From a virus: a stretch of DNA of 24,101 bases. Made by a program: the position numbers and the translations under genes. The notes under the pieces are model-generated. The model was not told the origin of the DNA, made no database searches, and worked only from the letters and a program-made list of their open reading frames with translations. The stretch spans positions 1-24,101 of IMG/VR virus record IMGVR_UViG_3300009285_002968; one strand, 5' to 3'. Position 1 is the stretch's first letter; each line of letters starts with the position of its first letter. Shown in pieces: positions 6,315 to 15,568 of the stretch.

Positions 6315-7805
6315 GTGATACCAATACTTCGGCATCAAAACAGAGTCTTATCCATAGACAACTCCCCAATCGTTGCTAATGCGGTTGGAGAAACTTATTT
6401 GACTGCCGAAGTATCTGCCTCAACGCTAACAGTAAAAAGCATAACTGGTTTTGGAATAAATCAGATTCTTCTCATTGGAGAATTGGGAACGGAGAACGCG
6501 GAGATTGTTTTGACTCATGCTTCAACAGCGCCTTCTGGGACAACAATTACGCTTTCAGCTTCTCTTGGACGCACGCATTATGTTGGGGAGAAAGTTAGGA
6601 TAATTCTCTTTAACCAATTTGAGTTAAGTCGCGCTCCAACGGCTGCGGGGACAAAAACTGTTCTTGTTGTCTCTGGCGGGATGCCTCCCTCTGGACTCGG
6701 CACGGGATTGATAGCCATTGATCCGGGGAAAGTGATTCAGTCTTACGAAGATGTTGAATTTACCACGGGTTATTATTTTGCCCGCTATAAGCATTCTGTA
6801 GAAACAACTTTTGGAGGATATACCGATGCTCTTATTTACGGAGGTTGGGCGAAAGATACTGTTCAATACATGATTGACGGCGCGCTTCGGAGAATTGGGA
6901 GAACTTTATCTGAATTATTTACGGAAGATGACGCGTTCAGGGAAATTAATGAATGTTTAAGATTCATTAAAGGAAAACAAGTTAGGTGGCCGGAACATTC
7001 AAGTTTCAATTATGTAGCTGGGCAAACTTCACGCGGAACCCATATTGTTGCTATGCCGACGGACGCATACGACCTTGAAACAAATAGGTCTATTCAGGCG
7101 GTGCGCGTAGGAAATAATCCGACTAAATTAATCTATCTTGATTCAGATGCCTTTGACGCGCAGATGGACGATACGGTTTATACGCAGGTTACAACGCAGG
7201 CGGTAGCCACCGATACAACGTTAGCAATAGATAATTCGTATGACTTTGAGGATTCCGGCACTGTGCACGTTTACGTATCCGGAACAAAGTATTCCATTAC
7301 ATACACCGGGGTTACCCGTTCTGCAAGCGCCGGAGTCCTCACGGGCATACCAGCTTCAGGGGACGGCTCGATTACAGTTACGATTGCTGTGGATGTTTAT
7401 GTTTGGCAGAATGAAACGGAAGGAATCCCGAAATATTTTACAGTGCGCAATAGTAATATAGAATTTTGGCCTCTAGCCGATGCTACAGAAGACAATCAGA
7501 ATATTTTTCTTGATTACGATAAAGTTGCGACTGCAATAGACAGTGATGGCGATACTATAGACTTTCACCGATATGATATGGTTCTTGACTACCTAACTTG
7601 GAAGATGTGGACGATTTTAAAAAATGATGGAATTTTGGATATGAATAATAATTATTACATTCAATTTAAGGAAAAATTGAATGATTCAATCCGCACTTCG
7701 CGCTCTGGGCAGGTATTTCCGTGGAGACCGAAAATTAATAGGATAAATTACCGAGGAGGGACAGGGTCGTATATTAGCTCTAGCGATAGAAGTGGAAGCA
7801 ACTAA
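6315..7805 (+). CDS. Head-tail adaptor-like virion protein with beta domains
   Basis: The 496 residues start at a GTG that follows the previous stop directly. The first 130 or so form beta-sandwich material (STLTVKSITGFGINQILLIG, GRTHYVGEKVRI). A helical segment at about 185-225 (DGALRRIGRTLSELF, AFREINECLRFIKGKQVRWP) and a C-terminal helical region (DYLTWKMWTILKNDGILD, YYIQFKEKLNDSI) resemble the adaptor proteins that ring the portal in short-tailed phages (T7 gp11/P22 gp4 type). Between them sits another beta insert with YSITYTGVTRSASAGVLTG. The next gene encodes a propeller/nozzle-like protein, the same order as adaptor and nozzle in podoviruses. The adaptor assignment rests on pattern and order; a structure comparison is the missing test. 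Confidence 0.6.
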   Translation: MIPILRHQNRVLSIDNSPIVANAVGETYLTAEVSASTLTVKSITGFGINQILLIGELGTENAEIVLTHASTAPSGTTITLSASLGRTHYVGEKVRIILFNQFELSRAPTAAGTKTVLVVSGGMPPSGLGTGLIAIDPGKVIQSYEDVEFTTGYYFARYKHSVETTFGGYTDALIYGGWAKDTVQYMIDGALRRIGRTLSELFTEDDAFREINECLRFIKGKQVRWPEHSSFNYVAGQTSRGTHIVAMPTDAYDLETNRSIQAVRVGNNPTKLIYLDSDAFDAQMDDTVYTQVTTQAVATDTTLAIDNSYDFEDSGTVHVYVSGTKYSITYTGVTRSASAGVLTGIPASGDGSITVTIAVDVYVWQNETEGIPKYFTVRNSNIEFWPLADATEDNQNIFLDYDKVATAIDSDGDTIDFHRYDMVLDYLTWKMWTILKNDGILDMNNNYYIQFKEKLNDSIRTSRSGQVFPWRPKINRINYRGGTGSYISSSDRSGSN

Positions 7806-9298
7806 TGGCAAAGATTCCCGAAGGAGTTAAATATGCTGACTTCATGGGCGGACAGGCAAACAACATAAACGTAACACTCGCCCCGAAGAATACGGTTGAA
7901 TTGGGATTGAATTTCGATTTTGATTACGAGATTGGGGCTGCGACTACCCGACTCGGATTGACTCAAATTGACTCACAACTTGTGAACGACAAATCTATTC
8001 TTGGTCTTTTCCAGCACGTTGATCAGGGAGACACAACAAAAAATAAATTATTTGCTTCTATAAATGATGCTACAAATACGAATTCAGATATTTGGGACTT
8101 AGACGGAACGCCTGCAATTTCTCTTGCGGACGATACACAGGGGCTTAAAACCTATTGGCTCAATTACGCTGGAGACACAGTTCGCCTTAATGGAACGGAT
8201 GCTCCGAAAGCCTACAATTCAGCCTCTTGGATAACTACAGGAGGAGTTTTTGACCTTGCTAATATGCCGACAGCATATAAATATCCTAAAGAATTTTTAG
8301 ACAGAGTTTACCTATGGGGGAATTCTTCTGCTCCTTACACACTGGCGTATTCTGGAATCCTTACTGCGGGCACAGTTTCATGGACTTCAGGCAATGGGAC
8401 AGTTCAAATCGAACCTGAAGACGGAGGAGGAGAAGGAACAGGACTCGGCAAAGTCCCCGGCTATATCCTTATTTTTAAAAGGCGTTCAATGAAGCGTTGG
8501 AATTACAGCTCTGCTTTCCCGGAATCTTTAGTTAATATTGGCGCTTATTCGCAGGAAAGTATTGTTGAAGGGGGAGGGCTTTGCGCTTTTTATTCAGATT
8601 CAAATGAGGACGCAAAGGGATTTTATGTAACGAACGGCGGACGACCGCAGTGCATTTCAAAAGATAATAATCGTCCGATTACAAAATGGGTCAATGCGAT
8701 TGGCGCTACAGCAAATGTCGCTGGATATGCTACTGACAGGGTTTTTGGATGGAGCGTTGGAGATTTAACAGTCGATGGGGAATCTTTTACAAATGTCGTG
8801 CTGCGTTATAACCGAATTTTAAATCAATGGAGCGTTAGAAGTTATCCAACGGAACTTAAAGTTTTCGCGCACTACGTCGCTTCAAAAGTTGGGCAGATTA
8901 TCGTTGGGGATGATGATGGGAATGTTTGGGAGTATGACAAAACAGGAAAATATCAAGACGGCTCAACGGACATCCTCTACAGGCTTCGCACCCAGCACGA
9001 TACTTTTAGCTACAACCAAATTAAATCAATGACGGATAGAGTCATTGTTAGGGGCAAGAATCTTGCTGGTGCAGTCGTTTCTATAATTAAAAATGAAGAT
9101 ATTGATACCACTGACCCAGTTGGAGGAGGTGCTTTATCAATCTGGAATAAAATTCTCGGCTGGATAGGAGTAAGTAAAAAAATTGAAGCAACAACAATGT
9201 CAGTTGAAATTAAAGGAACCGGAATGAATTCGGATCGAGTCCACGTTCGAGAGATTGAATTACCCGGAATAGAAGTTTTACAAAATTATAATGGCTAA
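7805..9298 (+). CDS. Tail nozzle/hub-like beta-propeller protein
   Basis: The 497 residues are almost all short beta strands with repeated blade-like units such as TKNKLFASINDATNTNSDIW, YPKEFLDRVYLWGNSSAPYT, GYILIFKRRSMKRWN, AKGFYVTNGGRPQCISKD, LRYNRILNQWSVRSYP and GQIIVGDDDGNVWEYD. That is the look of the podovirus nozzle or packaged-DNA-stabilising proteins (T7 gp12, P22 gp10), which close the tail channel. A last part from about 400 (TQHDTFSYNQIKSMTDRVIV) may contact the fibre. The start overlaps the adaptor stop by 1 nt and the stop overlaps the fibre start by 8 nt, so the three are co-translated. Family-level assignment is inferred from fold-like pattern and order. Confidence 0.65.
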   Translation: MAKIPEGVKYADFMGGQANNINVTLAPKNTVELGLNFDFDYEIGAATTRLGLTQIDSQLVNDKSILGLFQHVDQGDTTKNKLFASINDATNTNSDIWDLDGTPAISLADDTQGLKTYWLNYAGDTVRLNGTDAPKAYNSASWITTGGVFDLANMPTAYKYPKEFLDRVYLWGNSSAPYTLAYSGILTAGTVSWTSGNGTVQIEPEDGGGEGTGLGKVPGYILIFKRRSMKRWNYSSAFPESLVNIGAYSQESIVEGGGLCAFYSDSNEDAKGFYVTNGGRPQCISKDNNRPITKWVNAIGATANVAGYATDRVFGWSVGDLTVDGESFTNVVLRYNRILNQWSVRSYPTELKVFAHYVASKVGQIIVGDDDGNVWEYDKTGKYQDGSTDILYRLRTQHDTFSYNQIKSMTDRVIVRGKNLAGAVVSIIKNEDIDTTDPVGGGALSIWNKILGWIGVSKKIEATTMSVEIKGTGMNSDRVHVREIELPGIEVLQNYNG

Positions 9299-11954
9299 AC
9301 TTGCCTACAACATAGATGACGTATTAGGAAACCCAATGGCAAGAGTTATGGAAGAACCGATTCCTTCTTTTGACGATACTTTTTATTCTGCTGTTGGCCC
9401 CGCCTCCCTTGATTCCGGCCAGCTCTTATCAAACATAGAACAGAAATCTGGGACGCTTTGGAATGGGAAGACTACTTTTGCAAACACAGTCGCCGGTTAT
9501 CGCTTAGGGGTTGATTCTTCAGACGGGCTTCTTAAATTTTATATCGGAGATGCAACGAATTATCTAAACTGGACGGGAACGGCGCTGACTATTGCGGGGT
9601 CTCTTTCCGCGACTTCAGGGACTATTGGAGGATGGTCTATAAATTCCACTTCTATTTACACAGGAACAGAAGATTTTTCTGGATATACCGCAAACGCTGG
9701 GGACATCACGATTTATTCTAATGGAACGGATGCAAGTATCCACGCAAAAAATTGGTTTATAGATACTGCCGGAGTTCTTAACTGCACTGCGGCAGTTATT
9801 TCCGGGGCGATTACTACCACTGCGAGTTCTGTTTTAGACGGACAGTATCTTTCCGCTTTGAGCGTAGGCAATGCCGCGATAAATGATTTAGCTGTTACTA
9901 AACTTACTGCAGGCACTATTTCTTCAAAATCTATTGTTTTAGCTATTGCGGCAGGAACTGGTGACGTTGAAATTCGTTCTGGAATTGCCGCAGGAGATTT
10001 TGCAAACACCGGAGCCGCGTCAGGCTTTATCATTGGCCTTGACGATAGCGATTCTGATAAAGCAAAATTTTACTTCGGCAGTTCTACTAATTATGTTAAA
10101 TATGATGGGACAACTACAACTTTCAAAGGCGCGGTTACAATAGATTCTGGCTCTGGAATTGCAAATCTTTCTGATGCAGGGGCGCTCGCGACGGAAGATA
10201 GTGTAACTTCTTCGCTTGCTAACCTCGCTCTTAGAGGCTGGATACAAACTTCCGCATTTACTGTAACTGATTTAAATACGATTGCTTGGGGCACTGGAAC
10301 ATTTACGGCTTCAGATGGGACATCTTATTCCATCTCCGCTGGAAACACAGGCAACATGTCAGCTAAGACTTATGTTTATTTGGACATTGCAGTATCCACA
10401 ACTGCTTATCAAGTAACTACGACAGCGACAACGGCAATCGGCAATGGCAAAGTTCTTATTGCAATTTGTCAAAATGGGGCAACGGAAGCAGTTTTTATGC
10501 TTCTTAATAATAATTCTTACAACATTGATGCGGCGAATATCGTAGCGGGTTCAATAACTGCAAATGAGATAGCCGCTACGACAATCACTTCAGATAAACT
10601 TTCCGTCTCCCAACTCTCCGCCATCGCTGCTGATCTCGGCACGATCACCGCTGGAACAGTTACAGGCGCAACGCTACGCACTTCGGTTTCCAACCCAAAA
10701 TTTAATATAACTTCAACAGCTTTTCAGGGCATTGAGACCGGAGGTAATGTTGTCTTTGAAGTTGTCATTGACGGCGCAAACGCAGGCGACGTGATAATGG
10801 GTGATGACGCTACCGGTTCTTATGCTATGTGGGACGATTCAGCAGGAACTTTCCAGGTCTTTGCGGACAATATTCCCGTCTCAATTATTGGAACTTTTGG
10901 AGGAGATGGTTCGGACGGTGCACTTACGATTACTTCTGGCACAACAACTGTTTCTGCGGCGGGAGCGCAAGTTTTTTTGAGAAATTATACTTCTGTATCT
11001 ATAACGAGCACCGCAACTTTAACTTTTTCAAACCCCCATGCCTCGGGAACTATTTTTATAGTGAAATCTCAAGGCGCCGTGGTTCTCACCGCAACTACCC
11101 CTATAGATGTGTCAGCTCTTGGGGGTACTTCTGGAACGGGTGGGGCAGGTGGGTTGGGTGGTTCTAACGGAGCGACAGGTACTGATGGAACAAACGGAAG
11201 CGGAATTTTTGATGAATTAACAACCCACGATGGCGTTGGCGGTGCGGGCGGCGGAGGTGCCGGAGGAACTGGAGGTGTAGTTTTGTCTACCATTTCTGTC
11301 TATTTACGAAACGCTGTCGCTTTATCAAGAAGAATGACAATCTTCGCATGTGGTTCCGGAGGAGGAGGCGGAGGCGGTGGAGAAAGCACCTCATCTATTA
11401 ACGCATGGGATGGAGGAGCGGGGGGACGAGGCGGAGGGGCTATGTTAATTGAATGTCGTGGAGATTTGAATTTTACGGGCACTATAAATGCTTCCGGGGC
11501 GAATGGTTCTGATGGAGAGGATAGTATTGGGGGATCAGGCGAATCCAATGCCGGTGGTGGAGGCGGTGGCGGAGGCGCTGGGGGAATGGTTGCTATTTTG
11601 TATGCAACAGCAACAGCGACTTCTGGGACTATAAATACGGCGGGTGGAGCTGGTGGTGCTGGAGGAGATGGTGATTCAAATGGGGGAGGCTCTGCAACAG
11701 AGGTACAGGGTGGCTCCGGAGGTGGTGGAGGAGGTGGGACTGGAGGCAATGGAGCTGCTGGGGGGACAGGTTCAGCTAACGAAGCTGATGCAGGAGATGC
11801 GGGTGGCGCTGGAAGCAATGAAAGAAGCGGCGGCGGAGGAGGCGGAGGCAGTTCGAGACGTGGCAATTCTGCCGGAACTACATCTGGTGGTGCGGCAGGT
11901 TCGGCAGGTTCTTCTGAAAATGTTTATGTGGCTCAAAATAACGTGTTCGCTTAA
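9291..11954 (+). CDS. Tail fibre / receptor-binding protein with polyglycine C-terminus
   Basis: The 887 residues have a fibre layout. A short N-terminal anchor (about 1-60) is followed by a repeated fibre module: LGVDSSDGLLKFYIGDATNY near 70-90 recurs as GLDDSDSDKAKFYFGSSTNY near 247-267. In between are GTIGGWSINSTSIYTG and other elements typical of phage host-recognition proteins, and later ITANEIAATTITSDKLSVSQ. From about residue 605 to the end the protein is dominated by glycine (GGTSGTGGAGGLGG, GGGGGGGG runs) interrupted by strands (AMLIECRGDLNFTGTINASG, MVAILYATATATSGTINTAG). This resembles polyglycine-II receptor-binding domains such as the S16/T2 gp38 adhesin tips, and the GTINASGG repeat family. 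Receptor binding is a strong inference. The many antisense proline-rich frames here are mirror images of the glycine codons. Confidence 0.85.
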   Translation: MAKLAYNIDDVLGNPMARVMEEPIPSFDDTFYSAVGPASLDSGQLLSNIEQKSGTLWNGKTTFANTVAGYRLGVDSSDGLLKFYIGDATNYLNWTGTALTIAGSLSATSGTIGGWSINSTSIYTGTEDFSGYTANAGDITIYSNGTDASIHAKNWFIDTAGVLNCTAAVISGAITTTASSVLDGQYLSALSVGNAAINDLAVTKLTAGTISSKSIVLAIAAGTGDVEIRSGIAAGDFANTGAASGFIIGLDDSDSDKAKFYFGSSTNYVKYDGTTTTFKGAVTIDSGSGIANLSDAGALATEDSVTSSLANLALRGWIQTSAFTVTDLNTIAWGTGTFTASDGTSYSISAGNTGNMSAKTYVYLDIAVSTTAYQVTTTATTAIGNGKVLIAICQNGATEAVFMLLNNNSYNIDAANIVAGSITANEIAATTITSDKLSVSQLSAIAADLGTITAGTVTGATLRTSVSNPKFNITSTAFQGIETGGNVVFEVVIDGANAGDVIMGDDATGSYAMWDDSAGTFQVFADNIPVSIIGTFGGDGSDGALTITSGTTTVSAAGAQVFLRNYTSVSITSTATLTFSNPHASGTIFIVKSQGAVVLTATTPIDVSALGGTSGTGGAGGLGGSNGATGTDGTNGSGIFDELTTHDGVGGAGGGGAGGTGGVVLSTISVYLRNAVALSRRMTIFACGSGGGGGGGGESTSSINAWDGGAGGRGGGAMLIECRGDLNFTGTINASGANGSDGEDSIGGSGESNAGGGGGGGGAGGMVAILYATATATSGTINTAGGAGGAGGDGDSNGGGSATEVQGGSGGGGGGGTGGNGAAGGTGSANEADAGDAGGAGSNERSGGGGGGGSSRRGNSAGTTSGGAAGSAGSSENVYVAQNNVFA
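11120..11910 (+). repeat. Glycine-codon low-complexity region of the fibre gene
   Basis: Dense GGN codons, mostly GGA and GGT, encode alternating polyglycine runs and Ala/Ser/Thr spacers. There are at least six runs of five or more consecutive glycine codons or near-continuous glycine, for example around 11355-11383, 11553-11584, 11716-11745 and 11827-11850. Such runs are prone to slippage and recombination, so the region may vary in length between related phages. Confidence 0.85.
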
Positions 11955-12296
11955 ATGAAAAACTACGACGAAACAATCGAAATAAAATGCCGATTTTGCG
12001 GAACTATCTGCGGAAAGTTTGAAAGATTTTTCTATCAGAAACCTTTAGTTACAGAAGATATCCGTTGCGATAATGATACTCTTCTCTACGGCACGTTCAA
12101 AGAAATGGAAATTAAAGCCACACAAGATTTGCAGATGTCCTATAATGAATTTAAGGATTTAATGGTAAAATGCGAGTATAAGAAGCCACTTTTCAAAAAG
12201 GAATTTTCCAAAATTAAAACGGAAAAAATGGAAGGATTTACAGATTTAACAAAAGGTGAGCAAAGGGAAATTATTAGTAGGTTAGAAGATTTTTAA
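11955..12296 (+). CDS. Small cysteine-containing protein, possible zinc-binding
   Basis: The 113 residues start right after the fibre stop. A cysteine cluster, KCRFCGTICGKF near residues 11-22, with further cysteines at IRC (about 38) and VKC (about 73), could bind zinc. The remainder is helical and charged (YNEFKDLMVKCEYKKP, KGEQREIISRLEDF). It is a small, soluble protein between the fibre and the internal-protein genes. Fibre-assembly chaperones are often found next to fibre genes, so such a role is possible, but I do not recognise the family. Confidence 0.7.
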   Translation: MKNYDETIEIKCRFCGTICGKFERFFYQKPLVTEDIRCDNDTLLYGTFKEMEIKATQDLQMSYNEFKDLMVKCEYKKPLFKKEFSKIKTEKMEGFTDLTKGEQREIISRLEDF

Positions 12297-12297
12297 T

Positions 12298-13473
12298 ATG
12301 GATCCAGAATTTTTATATTTCGAGGACAAGGCAAACGGCGGTTACTACACCGTAGAAAAATCTTTTTATGCAACAAACAAAGAGGCCATTGATTCTTATC
12401 AGTCTTCGCAGGGGCGTAATTTTGTGCAACTTGACGCTCCTCCTCCGGGAGTAACTCTACAGCAACTTGACGCTCCCGGTCTTACGGCTGGTTTCAAAAT
12501 GCCGACTGAAGGCAGAGGAGCCATTGACCCAAACGCTCCGTCGCAATTCATTACCGCAGGGACTTTTGATCCGACTTATGGTTTAACTCCTGTTGAAGGA
12601 GGATTTGCCGCCCCCGCCGGAACTCCTGCGCCAACTACTACAACAGGCACTTCAATTCTCCCCGCAGGCGTGAATTCTTTGACTCCAAATCCTGTTGACT
12701 CGCAAACCGCCCAGCAGATAGCAAATACTCAAACCCAACAGGATACAGATTTGAATGAAATTCTTGCGAATTCAGGGCTAGATGCCGACCAACAAGAAAT
12801 GATTAGACAACTTTACGGAGTTATATCAACTCAAGACCAAGCGCTTGCGGCGAAATTTAAATTAGCTTTTGAACAGGCGGCAGCAATGGGAGACCCCTAT
12901 TGGAAATCACAAATAAGGTTGGTGGCGGATGAACTTCAAAGAGGATTTGTTTCTTTGGAACAGGATTTACAATTTAAAGAAACACAATTAAGGAATAGAA
13001 TGACAGATTTGCAATCTGATTTGGAAGCAACGAAAGATTTTCTATCTCTTGAGCAATCTTCCCAACTTACTGACCTTGAACGCCAATATAAACAAACTCT
13101 TGCTAATACTCAGAACGATTTAGCGGCCAGAGGATTTACGCAATCTACGGAACGAATGAATAAAGAACAGCTTTTGAGCGATACAACAGGAAGTATGCGT
13201 GAATCAATTACTCGAAGGATCGGAGAACAAGTTAGACGCGCGGAAACGGGAGCTACAACAGGAGTCCGTGACATTAATTCTGAAATTGTAAGGTTGCAAG
13301 AATTGGCAGAACAGGGAAAATTAGATTTATTTCGTGCTGCAGAGCAAAAATTAGGTAGTTCTAATCTCCCTACTCTTCCCGGTGCCCCCGCTGCCTTAGG
13401 CCAAATATATGGTGAGATCCCTTCGAGCCAGTTGCAAGATGTCGTAAGTGCAAGCACTTCTTTAATCTTTTAA
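12298..13473 (+). CDS. Probable internal/ejection virion protein (coiled coil)
   Basis: The 391 residues fall into two parts. The first 150 or so are Pro/Thr/Gln-rich and probably disordered (QLDAPPPGVTLQQLDAPG, GTPAPTTTTGTS). The rest is a long helical, Gln/Glu/Arg-rich region (EQDLQFKETQLRNRMTDLQS, DLERQYKQTLANTQNDLAAR) that should form a coiled coil, ending in a Pro/Gly/Ser tail. This resembles the small internal core proteins of podoviruses that leave the head with the DNA. The gene at 14208 has the same architecture, and only the HNH gene lies between them. The start is 1 nt after the previous stop, with no ribosome binding site. The role is inferred. Confidence 0.6.
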   Translation: MDPEFLYFEDKANGGYYTVEKSFYATNKEAIDSYQSSQGRNFVQLDAPPPGVTLQQLDAPGLTAGFKMPTEGRGAIDPNAPSQFITAGTFDPTYGLTPVEGGFAAPAGTPAPTTTTGTSILPAGVNSLTPNPVDSQTAQQIANTQTQQDTDLNEILANSGLDADQQEMIRQLYGVISTQDQALAAKFKLAFEQAAAMGDPYWKSQIRLVADELQRGFVSLEQDLQFKETQLRNRMTDLQSDLEATKDFLSLEQSSQLTDLERQYKQTLANTQNDLAARGFTQSTERMNKEQLLSDTTGSMRESITRRIGEQVRRAETGATTGVRDINSEIVRLQELAEQGKLDLFRAAEQKLGSSNLPTLPGAPAALGQIYGEIPSSQLQDVVSASTSLIF

Positions 13474-13477
13474 TAAT

Positions 13478-14200
13478 ATGAAATTTCAAAAACAACAAAC
13501 TCCATGGAATAAAGGTAAAAAACTTCATTACCCCATTTGGAATAAAGGGAAGAAAGGTATTCATCTTTCTCCCGATACAGAATTTAAAAAAGGGTCTCGG
13601 GGTTTTACCGGAAAACATTCTGAAGAATCTAAATTAAAAATGAGTTTAGCTTCAAAAGGAAGGATAATGTCAGACGAATCTCGTAAAAAAATAAGTTTAG
13701 CGTTAAAGGGCAAAACGCCAAAGAATATTGTAGCAGGTTGGAATAAAGGAATGAAAATGCCACCTATGTCTGAAGAGACAAGACTAAAATATAGTCTTGT
13801 TCAGAAAGAGAGGGTAAAATTGGGATTAAATAATCTCCTTAATGGGGATGGTGCAAAAGGATGGAATAAGGGGATTAAGTTACCGCAAATTACCGGAGAT
13901 AAACATTGGAATTGGCAAGGTGGTATTTCTCCTGAACGACAAAAATATATGAGAACACTTGAATATAAAAGCTGGAGAGATGATATTTTCAAAAAAAATG
14001 ATTATAGTTGTCAGTTTTGCAAAAAGCGTGGGGAGAGAATTGAAGCTGATCACATTAAACCTTTTGCATGGTTCTCTGATTTACGTTTTGACGTTTCTAA
14101 TGGCCAAACGCTTTGTGTTGATTGTCATAAATGGAAAACGAGTATGGATATGAAAATTTTCACAGGGCGTGTTCCAGAATTAAATATTATTTATCAATAA
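13478..14200 (+). CDS. HNH homing endonuclease with NUMOD3-type motifs
   Basis: The 240-residue protein is a free-standing homing nuclease. It carries four WNKG motifs (at 10, 21, 88 and 129) and NUMOD3-like DNA-binding repeats at about 44-84 (HSEESKLKMSLASKG, SDESRKKISLALKGK). The C-terminal HNH domain has CQFC (178-181), the catalytic D191-H192 (EADHIKPF), N208 and CVDC-H (213-217), that is the HNH core with a zinc ribbon. Codons are more AT-rich than in the neighbours. The gene sits in the 734-nt interval between two structurally similar virion genes without breaking either one, the usual behaviour of free-standing homing genes, which cut near-identical sites lacking the insertion. Confidence 0.93.
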   Translation: MKFQKQQTPWNKGKKLHYPIWNKGKKGIHLSPDTEFKKGSRGFTGKHSEESKLKMSLASKGRIMSDESRKKISLALKGKTPKNIVAGWNKGMKMPPMSEETRLKYSLVQKERVKLGLNNLLNGDGAKGWNKGIKLPQITGDKHWNWQGGISPERQKYMRTLEYKSWRDDIFKKNDYSCQFCKKRGERIEADHIKPFAWFSDLRFDVSNGQTLCVDCHKWKTSMDMKIFTGRVPELNIIYQ

Positions 14201-14207
14201 CAATTAC

Positions 14208-15566
14208 ATGGCAACATTTTATGTAAAACTAGGCGGAACAGGAGAACAGATTACTACAATATCTCCGGGAACCATTGACCCAGGAGCTACTTACATTCAA
14301 TCTGGCACAGGGGCGCAGTTTTCTGGAGCAACAATTTTAGGTTCGGCAGGGAATCAGCAAGTTACTCCTCCGCCTACAACGGCTCCTACGGCGTCCTCTC
14401 CTGCCACCCCAACTCTCCCGGCATATACCCCACCCGCGCTTCCGGAATTGCCTCCTCTGCCTTCTTATACAGAACCTGGAGCAAAGCCGACATATACTCC
14501 CCCAAAATCAAATCTTGCCCAATTTTCTATGATTATGGGACAGGCAACAGACCTTGCCCGTAAGAAATTTATGGATTTGGCAAATACTCAAGCACTTACA
14601 AATATTCCTTTCGGAGCATTGCCAGCAACAAGTTTTGCTCAATTAGTTGGTAATCTAGGGAAAATCCAGCAATCAACAACCATGCCTTTAATTGAGCAGA
14701 CTCTCGCCTTTGCAAGAGAGGATTTTGAAAATACTCTTGAAGCATACAAAATAAATTTCCAGTTGGACGTTGATGAATATAATTATCTTCGAGACCGCAA
14801 AGACCAGATTTTAGACCTTGCATTTAAGAGGAAAGAAAATTTGGCTCTTCTTGGCTACGACCAGCAAGTTGATATTGCAAAATTAACTTATCAGGATAAA
14901 AAAGCCTTGGTCCTGTTGGAATATGATAAACAGCTTGATGCTTACGATAAGCAGTTAGCATTAGACAATCAGAAAAAACAAAATATTCTTGGCTATCAGG
15001 AGGCGGCATTGAAAGCAGGCGCAACCCCAGCACAGATGGCCACTATCGGTTCTGCGACAACTGAAGAAGAAGCCTTAAAACTTATGGCTCCACTGTATGC
15101 TAAGGCTGGAGAAAACTTGCAATCTACTAATGTCAGAACTGATCCTAATACTGGAATAGAATACTGGGATCTTTTGTATGTAAATACAATCACTGGGAAA
15201 ACAAGAGTTGAGAGTATTTTGAAAGGGCAAGGGGTAGTGCCGAGTGGTTCTGCGCCAAAACTTACACCTTCAGAGGGATTTTTTGACGCTAAAATTGAAA
15301 GTGATGCAAGGGAGGATGCAAATACTTTGCTCACACAGGGGAAAACCCCAGAAGAAGCATATCAACAATTACGACTTATATATAGTCCGCAAGAAATTTC
15401 TGATGATGCGTTAAAGAAATTAGTGGGGATAACAGAAAATACAGAAACGGCTGAAGGACAACCTGCAGAAGGAAGCACGGCTCAAGAAGCCGCGAATAGC
15501 TGGCTAAAAGAGGCTTTTTACGGTGTAGGTTCGGTGGCAGGTTCTATTTTTAAAGCTATGCAATAA
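14208..15566 (+). CDS. Probable internal/ejection virion protein (Pro-rich plus coiled coil)
   Basis: The 452 residues start with Gly/Thr-rich beta-like sequence, then a long Pro-rich linker at about 60-105 ([20 protein letters not shown]). They continue with a helical region rich in Leu, Asp, Lys and Gln between about 150 and 290 ([40 protein letters not shown]), and finish with [20 protein letters not shown] and an acidic tail ending in a weakly hydrophobic helix. The layout parallels that of the 12298 gene, so the two may be distant paralogues or work as a pair. It lies 3 nt upstream of the 821-residue internal protein. No enzyme motif was seen. Confidence 0.6.
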   Translation: MATFYVKLGGTGEQITTISPGTIDPGATYIQSGTGAQFSGATILGSAGNQQVTPPPTTAPTASSPATPTLPAYTPPALPELPPLPSYTEPGAKPTYTPPKSNLAQFSMIMGQATDLARKKFMDLANTQALTNIPFGALPATSFAQLVGNLGKIQQSTTMPLIEQTLAFAREDFENTLEAYKINFQLDVDEYNYLRDRKDQILDLAFKRKENLALLGYDQQVDIAKLTYQDKKALVLLEYDKQLDAYDKQLALDNQKKQNILGYQEAALKAGATPAQMATIGSATTEEEALKLMAPLYAKAGENLQSTNVRTDPNTGIEYWDLLYVNTITGKTRVESILKGQGVVPSGSAPKLTPSEGFFDAKIESDAREDANTLLTQGKTPEEAYQQLRLIYSPQEISDDALKKLVGITENTETAEGQPAEGSTAQEAANSWLKEAFYGVGSVAGSIFKAMQ

Positions 15567-15568
15567 TA

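Noticed and set aside
11069-11866. Proline-rich frames on the minus strand
   Set aside because: They mirror the glycine codons of the fibre gene (GGN becomes NCC) and show no independent start signals.
13959-14153. 64-codon frame within the first HNH gene
   Set aside because: Lies in another frame of the HNH catalytic domain, whose motifs are intact.
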